This document shows positions 22,994 to 33,896 of a stretch of DNA of 64,000 nucleotides, piece by piece. Under the pieces are notes generated by a model, which was not told the origin of the DNA, searched no databases, and saw only the letters and a program-made list of their open reading frames with translations. Position 1 is the first letter of the stretch. Each line of letters begins with the position of its first letter. Both the position numbers and the translations under genes were made by a program. The stretch is taken from contig JAMKCH010043991.1 in NCBI GenBank assembly GCA_023653785.1, forward strand, positions 1 through 64,000, read 5' to 3'. The DNA comes from Ophioderma brevispina (taxonomy: Eukaryota > Echinodermata > Ophiuroidea > Amphilepidida > Ophiodermatidae).

Positions 22994-23680
22994 TTGTATC
23001 CTGCAGCTGAACGTTTGAAGGGTCTCACCATGCTAATCGTGACATCAGCATCATCTTACAGCTCTCCATGGAGAAGGGTGAATAATCACATCCTCCTCCA
23101 AGAAACCCCTGCGAATCTGAAGAGAAGCTGGCAAATCGCATGTTTTGACTTATTTGTTCATTCCGCACACAATCATGGACGCTTCCTATGTTATCAAGGC
23201 ATACAAGTGAGATTAACCCTGCAAATCTTCTTTCAATGACTTCGCCGATCCAGTGGATAAAATTTGAAGCATGGGTTAACCCACTTCAATTTCCCCACAC
23301 TATAATAAGCCACCACCAGCTGAGTCAGACTTTTCACCTCCCTTCCAGTAGTTCAGCGGAGCTCCTTCGTCTGCGGAAAGATTCAACTGTAGAAATACGC
23401 CATGGGGTACTCCAATACTGACAATAATGGCAAAGCAAGCTAAGGCTCTTGAATGGATTGAACGGCCAAAGACCGTCCAATCGGCTGTTTGATAGTAAGG
23501 ATCCACCTACACCTTCTATTTCTAGCATTCATGGGACATGAGACCTGTCCCGAACCTGTCAACATCACCAGCGACAATCCGATCCCGCTGCTCCAGAACG
23601 GTCCTCCCTAATTTCCTAGAATCAGGTCATTGCCCTATCCTGGTCACCAGTGACATCAGGGTCACGATCTCCAGCATTCT
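22994..23680 (+). pseudogene. APE endonuclease remnant
   Basis: The frame at 22994-23239 contains NHILLQETPANL around residues 32-43. The Glu of LLQET is the metal-binding residue of APE-type LINE endonucleases. A later frame (23538 on) holds LESGHCPILVTSDIRV, where the family motif is S-D-H. Here the second position is Gly (codon GGT at 23625-23627), so the catalytic Asp is gone. Frameshifts lie between the two. Confidence 0.65.
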
Positions 23681-23689
23681 ACAAAAAGA

Positions 23690-25551
23690 GATGGAATTTC
23701 AGGAAAGCCAAACTGTCAAGTTCAAACAACTCCCAAGCGAACTGTCATCCAAGCTGCCAGACCGGCTTCATCTAACATCAACGATTGCATATTCTGACTT
23801 CTGCTCCATGCTCACCAAGAAGATAATGTTACATTCCAAGAACAGAAGGGAATACACACCCCCTGTTGGGACAAAGAAAGAATGCGACGGAGTTATACAA
23901 AGGATTGTAATACCAACTGCGGATACTGAGGAGAACAGCAAAAGGGTAACCGCTATGGATTGCTTGGCCAAGAAGAAGGAGGCGGAGGAGGAGATTATCC
24001 AATATCAACTTTACCCACTCCAGCCGCAAGGCCTGGAACACTATCAACAAGCTCACCGGGAGTAGCTGTCCCGCTAAGCCGTGTCCTGTCTCTGCAAAAT
24101 CCATCGCTTCAGTCTTGTCAACAATGGAAAGTGGCAAGACCACATTCCACAGGCGAAAGCCCATACTCTCGTGTGTTAATGCAGAGAGATTAAACAGGGC
24201 TTCTCCAAAACCTCTCCACCGCAAGGCCCCATGTCCCAGCCATTCAACCTACGATGAGATCACCGAACGCAATTTAAGTTCTCAAGAATGGGAAAAGCTC
24301 CTGGCAAATGCAACCTCCATACAGAAAATTTTTGAAGAATATGGCGCCTGGAGCTGTGCGATGGCTCCAACTCCTCCTTTCTATTGCATGGGAACATAAA
24401 CTAGTCCCTCCAGATGGAAAGAACTTCAAAGGTCATTGCAATCCTGAGCCCAAGAAACCGCAAATGACCCCAAGATGTACGACCCATCTCGCAATATCTC
24501 ACATCTATATAGCTGTTTGAGAGACGGATAATCGGCAGGTCAATGATACGGTCGAGGCAATTTTACCCGCCACCCAAGCTGGATCGAAGATGTAAATCAC
24601 AACTGAACAGATAGCAAGACTAGTTGACATCGAGACAGCCTTAAAGAAGAAGCAGAAGTTTTGGAGCAGTTTCATTGACCTAAACTGTCGCGTCGATACA
24701 GTCGGGCACCGGGCAGGCTCTACCTTAAAGTATCATAAATCTTACCTGATGTTCAAGCTTGTCAGTTCATTATGCTGTCATGTTTCCAAGAAGATTCTTT
24801 CGTCCTGGAGACATCAAATGCGGCACGCAGTAGTAAGCGCAACCTTCGGAATGGTGTCCCACAAGGTTCTGTCCTGGCACAAAGTCTCTTCAACATCACG
24901 TCTCAGAATGCCAAAGGGAGATTGTTCGCAGTACTCCTAAGCAGACGGTACGACGGCAACTTGAATGCCCTGCTGACTCCTTGAGTCCTTAGAAACGTGG
25001 CACGAAAGGACCTAACAAGTGTAAGCCAATTCTTCCACCGTTGCCACTGAAATCAGCAAACCAAGACCGTCAGCTCTGGTTTCCACCTGGCAAATCGATG
25101 CGCAAAAAAGAGAAATAAACATCACTCCTAGATGGAGAAAATCTGTCACATGACCCAACACAGAATTAAGTACCTTGGACGTCACATGGACCGCAGCCTT
25201 ACCTTCATCAAAACACACCGAGGTAGTCGATGCCAAGACGCAGTATCGTGTCATTCCTCAGAAGGCGCGCAGGGGCTGGAGGGGGTGCATCCTTTGACAC
25301 CTAACATACATCAACTGTTGCCTTGGCATACTCCACTGCTGAATTCGCTGCACCAGTATGGAGTCAACGTACATTCACACCAGATTGATGTCGTTCTGAC
25401 TGATGCAATGAGACTTGTTTGTTGTTGCCTTTTGGCAACGCGGCATGTAGAATACCTCCCAATCCTGTCTGGCATAACTTCTGCAAATCTTAGGAGGAAA
25501 CTCGAGGGCATCTCAGCAGATGCAGAAGCGCAAGATCGCAAGAAACTGTGA
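23690..25551 (+). pseudogene. Reverse transcriptase remnant
   Basis: RNGVPQGSVLAQSLFN at about 24851-24900 is the conserved RT motif with Gly-Val-Pro-Gln-Gly. The expected F/Y-A-D-D box a little downstream is not readable, as the segment has become KGRLFAVLLSRRYDG. A 139-codon frame at 25132-25551 carries the post-RT region KYLGRHMDRSLTF and HQIDVVLTDAMRLVCCCL...VEYLPILSGIT, which is conserved between such LINEs. Dead enzyme. Confidence 0.7.
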
Positions 25552-25739
25552 TGAAACCTGGTAGTCTAATCCCACAAGCCCGAGCTTCACTTACGCTGTG
25601 TCCAGGAAAGACGCCGCCCACGGTGTGCCATCACTGTGCTCCGTCTAACGCCCACCTGAAATGCCTAAGTCACAGTATCCCTTTTTGTATTGATCCCCCA
25701 CCCCCGGCTCCATCAACGATGTGTGTGGTTGAGATTTTA

Positions 25740-25985
25740 TGGTTATCCTCTACTTTGAACCTAAAGCAGTTTGTGGACGGCCCATTAGCAAGCCCAAAGG
25801 CGGTGACCTTGATAGGAAAAAATGGGTCAACCTCAACACAGAACTGGCATTAGCCGTACAAAGAACTTCCTTCACAAGATCGGAGTAGAACCATCACCAA
25901 ACTGCGATTGTGGAGAGCCACAAACCATTAGCCACATCTAGAGGACTGTGAGGTGACAGTCCCCAAGTGGAATCCCAGGCCTGCT
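25740..25985 (+). pseudogene. C-terminal zinc motif of the same LINE
   Basis: Across a frameshift the sequence gives KIGVEPSPNCDCGEPQTISH followed by EDCEV. C-x-C...H...C after the RT is common in I/Jockey-like elements. It marks the 3' end of the coding part. Confidence 0.6.
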
Positions 25986-26135
25986 CAACCTGGATGATGA
26001 AAATATAGCTGGTTTAAAGACGGATTTTCCACTGTGATTTTGGTTGGACTTGCACGAACGACACCGACACGAGTATGATTGCAGTTGACAAAACACGGGA
26101 GATTGTCCTTTTGTGTGTGGAGGCTAAATTGTGAC

Positions 26136-26493
26136 CTAAAGGTGCAACGAGAGATTTCAAATAACAGGTGCCCCTTAAAAATATGAAAATTCTGATTTTT
26201 TTTTGCACTGGTTGTAAAGCTTCTATTACAATATCTCCATTTGAAAGGCTTAAGCTGAGACTGTTTTCTTTGGTACCAAAACTGTGAAAGTTTAATTTGT
26301 ATTAATAGGTTCAGCAAATACGAATTTCAGGCTATGTTTTTTCTATTGAAATATAGCTATTACAAATTCATTTAGTATTTCCCGTAGCAAATAAATAGGT
26401 AGGAAAATATATTGCCAGTCTAATCTAAATGGACATCACTACATATCACGGAAAATAAGGCATGACTTGAAAATCTTCTTGTTGCACCTTTAA
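26136..26493 (-). mobile_element. MITE family B, copy 3 (reverse)
   Basis: It runs from CTAAAGGTGCAACGAGAGAT to CTTGAAAATCTTCTTGTTGC then ACCTTTAA, the mirror order of 10231-10585. It sits 150 bp beyond the LINE end. Confidence 0.85.
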
Positions 26494-26825
26494 CCCCCTT
26501 TTGAACTCCCACCCCTGTTAGCCCCTGTGCACAAGCTTACTGTAAAGGGAGAATTCTTGCAAGTAAAAACTGCAAAATTATTTGCTCCACAATGTTAGAG
26601 GGATCAAGGAGCAATTCTATTTTTTCCGCACTGGTTGTAGAAAACCTACTGAGAATCAAGGTTTGTTGGCACAATCAGTTCCCTCCTCTTTCCCTTCCAC
26701 TCCCACTGCTGCCCTGTGCCCACTAGATGGCATATCCAGACCTTATACATGTACAAGTTTATTGTTATGAGAAGTAGAGAAAAGGGATAGGGAGAGAAGA
26801 GGAGGTCCGTCTTTTCACCCCCACA
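26494..26825. other. Unassigned spacer
   Basis: No feature supported. Confidence 0.45.
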
Positions 26826-27180
26826 GCAAGTGGTGGCGCCAGACCTCTTTTGGGGGGGGGTGGGCGGGGGGGGAGGGGGAAGGGGGGGGAACGGGGGAAA
26901 AGTGAAATTTTTTGGGGGGGGGAATGTGAAATTCTGGGGGGCAAAATATCAACACTTTGGAGGATTTTTAACCAAGTTTTGGCCACAAATTGCTGATTTT
27001 TCCCACAAAAAAGTTGTCGATTGTGGTCCCACATCGCTGATATGCCCAAAAAATCTGTCATTTTTCTTTCTATTCAGCACAAAGGGAGAAAACTGGGTGG
27101 GAAAGAAAAAAAAATTTAGGGGTGAAAAGCCCCCCCCCCCAATTCTTTTGTACTTGTTTGTCCAAATTAAATTAAACCTT
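26826..27180. repeat. G-rich interspersed repeat beginning GTGGTGGCGCCAG
   Basis: It starts AGTGGTGGCGCCAGACCTC, related to AGTGGTGGTGCCAGGGGGAG at 29908. G runs fill 26851-26896, more follow near 26914-26940, and a C run lies at 27130-27141. The segment in between repeats CCAAATTGCTGATTTTT-like words. The open frames of 80-117 codons here are compositional. Confidence 0.6.
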
Positions 27181-27249
27181 TGAAACATTCTCGTAGGTAA
27201 GCGATTCTAAACATTCAATCAAGTTGCACATTTAGAGAAATTGTTATCA

Positions 27250-27884
27250 CACTGTAAAAAAATTAAAGTGTTTAGGTTTTGTACACAGTTATTGATAACC
27301 ACCTAGACGCGTTTAAGAAAACAACAAAATAAAAAATACCAATCTTTTTTGGGTAAAAGGGGGGTTATATTTCGTAGACCATGCTCCTAAATCGCTAAAA
27401 AAAGAATTGAAATTACAGCATCGTTTTTCCCAGTTTTTTAAATAGGAAGCAATGGACATTTTAAATGAACGCCCTTAAACGCTTTTAAAACACTATAAAT
27501 TTGCCAGCCGTTTAGGAAGATAAACACAAAGGTGTTTAGAAAGGTTAAACACCATAACACCAAATGCATTTAGAAGCTAACAATATGATAGTGTTCAAAT
27601 AGACACAAAACTGTTTATTTTAGTATATAAAAACACTTAGGTAATATTGTTTTTTTTAAACGCGTTTAGGCGTTCACGTTAGAAAATTCACTGCTCTGAT
27701 TTAAAAATGGGAAAAACAGCGCTGAATTTCAAATGCTTTTTAGTGATTTATAGGAGAAGTTGTGGTCCAAGAAAATACCAACATTGTGACAAAAAAAGTT
27801 TGTATTTTTTATTTTGGTTCGTTTTAACGCATTTCTAGGTGTTTATAAACTGTTTACAAACCTAAAACACTTAAGTTTACAGTG
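27250..27884. mobile_element. 635-bp MITE with CACTGTAAA ends
   Basis: Left end CACTGTAAAAAAATTAAAGT then GTTTAGGTTTTGTA. The right end reversed is CACTGTAAACTTAAGTGTTTTAGGTTTGTA (given here as CACTGTAAACTTAAG and TGTTTTAGGTTTGTA). The interior repeats GTTTAGG/CCTAAAC and CGTTTAAG words many times on both strands. Non-coding. CACTG ends suggest the CACTA/EnSpm or Transib type, undecided. Confidence 0.7.
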
Positions 27885-28221
27885 TACAGAAAATCTCCTG
27901 ATCCTGCTTATGAAGCTAAAATTGTACATCAGTTTGATTATATACAAATCATGCATCAGTTTGATTATATCTGTAGACTGTTCAACATTTGGGGGCAACA
28001 TTAAAAAAAAATGGACTGTTTCATTAGGACCTTATTTAAAAAATTTGGGGGGGGGATATTTTGCTTTTTTTTGTAAAATGTACTAAATTTCTGATTTTAA
28101 AATATAAATTTACAAACCTTTTTGTGATGTTTGAATGATAACAACAAAAAAATCAGGTCAGATCCAAAAATTGAAGCGGTGTTGTGTGGTGGGACGAGGA
28201 GAGACCACACATTTTACTGCC
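27885..28221. other. Unassigned spacer
   Basis: Two copies of CATCAGTTTGATTATAT lie at 27927-27943 and 27954-27970. Nothing else seen. Confidence 0.45.
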
Positions 28222-28593
28222 TTAAGGGCACTCTCAGTGAATTGCTAAAGCAGAAAATATTGAAAAACTCATCAAAACTCAGAGTTTTGCAGTTGTAAAC
28301 AAGTACAAGTCTATTAAAAAACCCTTGCAATGATTAAGACCGAAGGCAATCTAATAAGGACATAAATCAGACATTTTAGTAATTATTGCCCATACGGACA
28401 CTTACTACTAAACGTTTAATCAAATGGAGATCCGTATCTTTGAGCACTGCTGTTTTCTTCCTTCTATAGCAATTCTTTGGTTGGAAAAGGTAATTTATGA
28501 CTATTCTACAGACTCTTCTTCACTTTTAAGCTATATCCTGCCAATTTTCAAACATATTTGACTCTTTTGGGCGATCACTGATACTGTCTTTAA
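28222..28593 (+). mobile_element. MITE family A, copy 4
   Basis: TTAAGGGCACTCTCAGTGAA at the left and ATCACTGATACTGTCTTTAA at the right, with the family A interior (CATACGGACACTTACTAC, GAGCACTGCTGTTTTC). Confidence 0.9.
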
Positions 28594-29907
28594 AGAGACA
28601 TGAGGAGATTTCCAGACAAGGTTTTTTTTGCATATGTAGATGCTCCAATGTATTAGACACACCTGAAGTGAATAAGCCGGAATACCGTCTGTTTTATGTA
28701 ATAATATGACGATTAAGTATTTTCTGTCGTGGCAACAGAAATTCAAAAGCATGGTGTTATATGGAGACAATTACGATAGTCAGCAAGTTCAAAACAAGGG
28801 TTTGCTGTTTTCTTTGTATTGTTTGTCCAATATAAACCTTCGGAACGTTCTGGTAGGTGGTCTCAATCGATCTGTGCAATATTTGCGAGAAAGTTGATCC
28901 TAAAAAAAATCTCTCCTGTCACTTTAACTCTAAACCCCAACTGGACTTTTACAGAGTAGAGGTCTTGTCAGTGCAAACACCAGGCAGCATCACCATACTT
29001 CAGTACATAAAATGGCACCAAGTTGTTGGTGCCCACTGTGGCACCACCTTTGCTTCCTGGTGGTGCCACTGTGGCACCACAATTGCTTCATGGTACAAGC
29101 AACCGAATAATTACCACCTATAGACCACCGTCATGATAATATGCTAGAGCAAACCCTAATTCAAACACGAAAGATTTACATTTCAAACGTAATTGTCAAC
29201 TTCCTGTAGACTAAACTAACGATCAGTGGTGACGGCTCAATCTGTTCAAAACAGTTTGGTGCAGCCAATTGAGGAAGACACTCAACAACAAAACCAATCA
29301 CTATACTTCCTACAATGATATTGGTGTGTTTATAGGTAAATGGTTACCGGCAATATAGCCTTTTAACATGTATTCACACTAAGGGCATGCCATGTAGAAC
29401 TTACTTGTTGACAAATGTCTGAAAATCAACTTATCTTGATACAGGCCATGTCCATGACCTTTCAGTATCCTTGCACACTCCTGTCGCCCTGAGACAAAGT
29501 TTACGTACCCACCCATACATTAATGCTTTATCCTGGTTCTTTTGCACTCTAAAGCATACACATCAGGCCCAGGTCCAAGTTGTTGTACTTGTTGTAATGG
29601 GTTCAATGACCATGCCCGGGAATTGAGCTGTTTAGGGGTGTATGTATCAAGGCTTTGCCAACACAGGCTATTGTCATTATTACAATTGCACCACTTTGAA
29701 GTATATGCGTGTCTGTGTGTTATTTTGGGTGTCAGGTGAGTCAGCTTGGTTTCAAAACTTGAGAAGCAATGAGACGTGGAAATACAGGCAAAAATGATGT
29801 ACTAAGATATCATACGCTTATGGCTCAATTTAGGGTGTTGAATAATTCTGAATGGTTTATCAAAGTGTGATTTGATAATGAAGTCTGATGATTGTTTTCT
29901 CTGAAAC
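28594..29907. other. Unassigned 1.3 kb
   Basis: A near-perfect short palindrome GTGGTGCCACTGTGGCACCAC lies at 29072-29092, with a related word 40 bases before. No gene or element recognised. Confidence 0.4.
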
Positions 29908-30180
29908 CAGTGGTGGTGCCAGGGGGAGGGAAGGGGAATTTCCCCCTCTTAAATTTTTCGTCTTTCCCCAGTGCCCCCCCCCCCCCCCAAAGAAAAAGAG
30001 GATTTTGGCAAAAATCACATTTGGGCCCCAACATCTCGATTTTTACCAAAATGGTTTTTTGTTTTGAAAGCTCCAAAATTACAAATATTTTTCAACAAAA
30101 TAATTCAATTTGCCCCCCCCCCCATTTTTCAACAGAAAAAAGAAGTCTGGCGGCTCCAATGTCTGAAAACTTTTGTGAGG
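29908..30180. repeat. Interspersed repeat beginning AGTGGTGGTGCCAG
   Basis: Similar in start and base make-up to 26826-27180. It has C runs at 29974-29989 and 30112-30123 and ends near TCTGGCGGCTCCAATG. Confidence 0.55.
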
Positions 30181-30915
30181 TTCTTTTTGAGATTATAGCT
30201 TAAATTCTCAGTCTGTTTCAGTTTTAATGTATACAAAGACATCTGCTGCATTATAACAAGTTCTCTTCTGCCTTATGTGTGTGATAATAGACACAGTATT
30301 AGGAGTACAGTTAATTCAAACAGAGTTTATTTGTATAATATGTCTTGACCATTTTCTACATATAGGGCCTATGTGGCGATAGCCTGTAAAGTGGTAGATA
30401 TACACCCAGTTGTTTAGTTAACTGTCATCTATAGCCGGCCACATGCATGTCAATGAGCTTCCACTGTCACTAAAGGAAAAAAAATATCTGCACTATACCA
30501 AAAATAGAGTGCTCTCTATTAAAGTTCCCATAGGGTGGTTTAGATATATCTGAAAAATATTATGTTTCAAATATGCAAATTACCCATTTTTTTTAATTAT
30601 TTATATAAAATTGATTGATTTTGCATTTGTTTAGGTGTTTGATATAGTGTCGCCAAAATTTTGAAGTTTTGGAGAAGATTCCAATTTGTAATCAATTTTC
30701 ACAAAACCCTTATTGTACACTTGGTCCTCAAAAGATCACATGCATTTTTGAAACTTTTGGCCTAGCTGTCACCAACTGACCCTTATTGTCAAGTTTATTA
30801 TATAGGAGTGCTTCCTTTTCAAGTTTGTTTAGGTGCTCATATGTCAACGCATGTTGGTGGAATGACATATCAAAAAAGTTCAACTTGTATGTGGGCTGCC
30901 ACAAATATTTTTGAA
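30181..30915. other. Unassigned spacer
   Basis: No feature supported. Confidence 0.45.
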
Positions 30916-31198
30916 TGGTATGATGAAAGCGAGTCTAACTTAAGACCCAGGTTTAAACCAGGGTTAGTTCTACAAGAGTGGACCTTTTTTTCCCTTCCAG
31001 CATAGGCCTACTCTAAAAAGTGCTGTAACAGGTGACAAAATTCCTCATGGATGGGCCGGAACAGCCCCTTCCATGAGGAATCTTCTTACCCATTACATTT
31101 AACTTTCACAGTATTTTGAAAGGAAAAAAGGTCCACTCATGTAGGACTAACCCTGGTTTAAACCCATGTCTAAAGTTAGGGTCCCTTTCAGAATACCA
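30916..31198. repeat. 283-bp hairpin MITE
   Basis: The outer arms are CCAGGTTTAAACCAGGGTTA and GAGTGGACCTTTTTTT against AAAAAAGGTCCACTCATGTA and GGACTAACCCTGGTTTAAAC. The centre is itself a hairpin (ATTCCTCATGGA...TCCATGAGGAAT, 31041-31082). Almost the whole element folds on itself. Confidence 0.85.
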
Positions 31199-31817
31199 GT
31201 CATTGCACCTGATCACAAATACTAGTACCACAAGTGGGTGATCACTCAGTGTAATCATGGGATAGTGATTTGTTAAGTGATTGTATATATTGTGTTATGT
31301 TTGTCCAAGTGATGAGTTGTATTTGGATGAGTTGTGCACAGGTGATCGAGTTATGGAGTGAGTTACTTGTTCAATTCACACCCCACTCCACAACCTACTT
31401 CACATCTCACTCTATATACACCTACAATAGCTACAACAATGCAAAACAATCAAAACTTGTTCCATAACTCACTCTACAACTAGCTCAACTGCTCCACAAC
31501 TCACCCAACACAACTTGTCATTAAAGGAACATTGAGAGATTTGGTGGGAAGGGTGCCTTCATTTTTTTTGACAAAGCCAGATTTTTGCACACACACACAC
31601 ACTGCCTACCTCCAAATTAACAAATGACCCAACAAATGTGGCAACAATCTTCTCACTAAGAAACAAGAACTTTTGTATTTTAATATTTAAAAATGTCTGA
31701 ATCCAGGTAATTAAATTAACACAGTCACGGTAGTCCATGACAAACTTAAAATTAAAACTAGAATTTTGCAGTTCTCGTCTTTTGCGCTCGCTATATTTAA
31801 AGACTATAAGCTGTGGG
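31199..31817. other. Spacer with GAGTTGTGGAGT/ACTCCACAACTC words
   Basis: Between 31310 and 31510 there are several GAGTTnTGGAGTGAGTT words and their reverse complements, so another decayed inverted-repeat element is likely. A TTAAAGGAACATTGAGAGAT at 31521 looks like the end of a TTAA-type MITE whose other end I cannot find. Confidence 0.35.
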
Positions 31818-32110
31818 CTGCTTCATGACCTTTGACCTTGGCATATGACCTTTGACCTCATCAACATATGAGGGATCCCTTGGTGCACCTATGACACAAG
31901 TTTGGTTCCAATTGAACTTCAACTTTTCAATTGAGGTCAATTTTACATATTTAGTATTTTTTTTAACTTGACCTCACATGACCTTTGACCTTGACACAAG
32001 ACCTTGGACCTTATCAACATATGAGGGATCCCATGGTACACCTATGACACAAGTTTGGTTCCAATTGAGTTTCAACTTTTCAATTGAGGATCAATTTTGA
32101 AGAAAAAAAT
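31818..32110. mobile_element. TGACCT-rich mobile repeat, copy 3 (partial)
   Basis: Two internal units without the CGGACCGCATGTGTC terminal sequence. Perfect TGACCTTTGACCT motifs start at 31826, 31846 and 31979. A 13-base match to the 31-bp satellite (ACTATAAGCTGTG, 31803-31815) lies immediately to the left. Confidence 0.75.
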
Positions 32111-32944
32111 GCCTATTTTAAAAAAAAACTTAACAATTTAGTGACACACACATCCACACATACACATGCACAATGGATTGCTAAGTGGTCCTCCAGCTAT
32201 AGCTGGGAGCCCACAAAAATAAGAAAACTCATAGAATTAAATGGAGTGTAAGAATCAAATGGAATTTTCAGCATAGGTTCAGTCTGTGGTTCTTTGCAAA
32301 ACTAGAGCCAATTCACCACCTTTACATCAAAAACCACAAGTTTAATTTGTTTCCCATGAAACTTATTGGTAATTAAAGAGACACTGGCACATTTGAAAAA
32401 TAGTGCGCCCACAATTTTTTCCAAATTTATTTTTTTGCATGGTTGTAAAGCTTTTATATACACTAGCCCTCACCTGAAATGATTAAGACAGAACAGGGTA
32501 AACAGAACGATTTAATAATTAATGTTATAAAATTCCAGATCTGGAATTTTTATTACAGATTTTTAAATTTGTTATTATTAATCTTTTCCTGGAGATGGCC
32601 AGCACACGAGTGTTGAAAAAAAGTGCGCTTGGTCGGATACCGGGGCCGAGGCTGTTAGCGATCGGGCCGAGGCTGTTAGCGATCAGGCCTTGGATCTTTA
32701 ATTCTATTGTGGGCAGACTGGGGAATTTGGCATTTTGTTCAGTGGAGACAAATAATTCCAATCAAACAAATAAACAAGTCCTACACCTATCATGGTTCAG
32801 TGAACATAAGGTTACTGTAGCCAAACTTGTTATGATCAAATTTGGTAGAGTGTATAGTGCAAGTCAAGGTCCCTTGGTTACAAATGAATGAGAATTTTTG
32901 CTATATTGCAGCTGATACATTTTACCTGTTAAAGCACTGATGGG
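32111..32944. other. Unassigned, with TTAA-type MITE start at 32377
   Basis: TTAAAGAGACACTGGCACAT at 32377-32396 followed by TTGAAAAATAGTGCGCCC repeats the word at 14621. The far end is not identified. A direct repeat GGGCCGAGGCTGTTAGCGAT occurs twice in tandem at 32643-32682. Confidence 0.45.
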
Positions 32945-33480
32945 TTAAAGGCTGACTCAGAGATTTCCCGAGGAGGGCGCCCTCAATTTTCACACAAATC
33001 GTGTTTTTTGCATGTACATAATGCTTGTCCATGAACTAATCACTGTGTGAAATGACGGCAAGAGTTCCATATGTACCCCCCTCTCATATATTTGCATGCA
33101 CAAAACATTTATTAATTTGGCTCTTTATTCCGTGTTTAATTAATAAGGCCAAAATTGAAATAACTTTTGTATCAAGTAAATTATTATGAGGGGGGAACAT
33201 ATGGAACTCTTTACGAAATGGGGCTAAGCTCAATCGAAGTCATTCATGTATAGAAATCACGATGGTTGTTGTGTTTAAAATTTGGGATCCGGAATTTTTG
33301 TTATACACAGTATCCTATGCATTTATAACTACCCATGTTTCCGCATCAAACGAAAAATCCGCTCCCCTAAAACTTGGGAATTGAGCATTTTAGGTAACTA
33401 TCGTTAGTTCTGTTGACTATTTGTAATTAATACAAGAAAAAGGAAATGTAATTTAAAATGACTTGAGAGATTGTTAAGTG
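32945..33480 (+). repeat. Interspersed repeat, copy of 8383-8700, starting TTAAAGG
   Basis: It begins TTAAAGGCTGACTCAGAGAT and shares the ordered blocks listed for 8383-8700. It is interrupted by the hairpin at 33060-33211. Confidence 0.7.
33060..33211. mobile_element. 152-bp MITE nested in the 33-kb repeat
   Basis: AAGAGTTCCATATGTACCCC at the left and GGGGGGAACATATGGAACTC then TT at the right are inverted repeats of about 25 bp. The related repeat at 8383-8700 lacks the segment between CACTGTGT and GGCTAAGCTCAA-like sequence, which supports insertion. Confidence 0.85.
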
Positions 33481-33543
33481 GTGATAATAACCTCTCTGTT
33501 TGCCCCAGTTAGTTTTCTGTGAGGACCACAAATAAACCTATGC

Positions 33544-33896
33544 TTAAAGGTCCATGGCCCGGATAGCTAATAGCGGTCCCCAACAGCCCAGATTTTACCG
33601 GAAGAAAGTGGTCAAAATTTTGGTATCCGAAGAAAGATACTATTTTTCTCATTTCCCTGGGAAATATTAGAGCCACAGAATGTTTGTTTGAGTTATGAGC
33701 AAAAGGTTGCCCCATTTGGTCGACCAATATAATTTTGACACCGTACCTATGGGGTTACAATCACGTTTTAGCTTATCGCATCAACTCAAAACGGATTGAA
33801 AATCGACGCGAACTTGACAGATTGGGGTTTGGTTTTGGAGTGAAGGCCAATCTATCAAGATGAAAACTTATCCTTAAATCGGGCATCCCCCTTTAA
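33544..33896. mobile_element. MITE family E (TTAA-flanked, 353 bp)
   Basis: The left end TTAAAGGTCCATGGCCCGGAT and the right end ATCGGGCATCCCCCTTTAA are inverted repeats with TTAA edges. The open minus-strand frame inside is not coding. Confidence 0.75.

Larger units (their letters stand above)
22890..25985 (+). mobile_element. Decayed APE-endonuclease LINE (LINE-2 of this window)
   Basis: A 3.1-kb block of higher GC content reads on the plus strand as endonuclease, linker, reverse transcriptase and C-terminal zinc motif, each broken by frameshifts and stops. It begins near 22890 with an ATKVCILQLN-like start and ends near 25960 with a CDCGEPQTISHI...C motif. This order fits the Jockey/I/CR1 side of non-LTR elements. 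No poly(A) tail is clear, and the next element (family B) starts at 26136. No intact ORF, so it is a fossil. Confidence 0.75.

Noticed and set aside
23829..24224. 131-codon minus-strand frame over LINE-2
   Set aside because: It is a shadow of the plus-strand LINE fossil, with no motif of its own.
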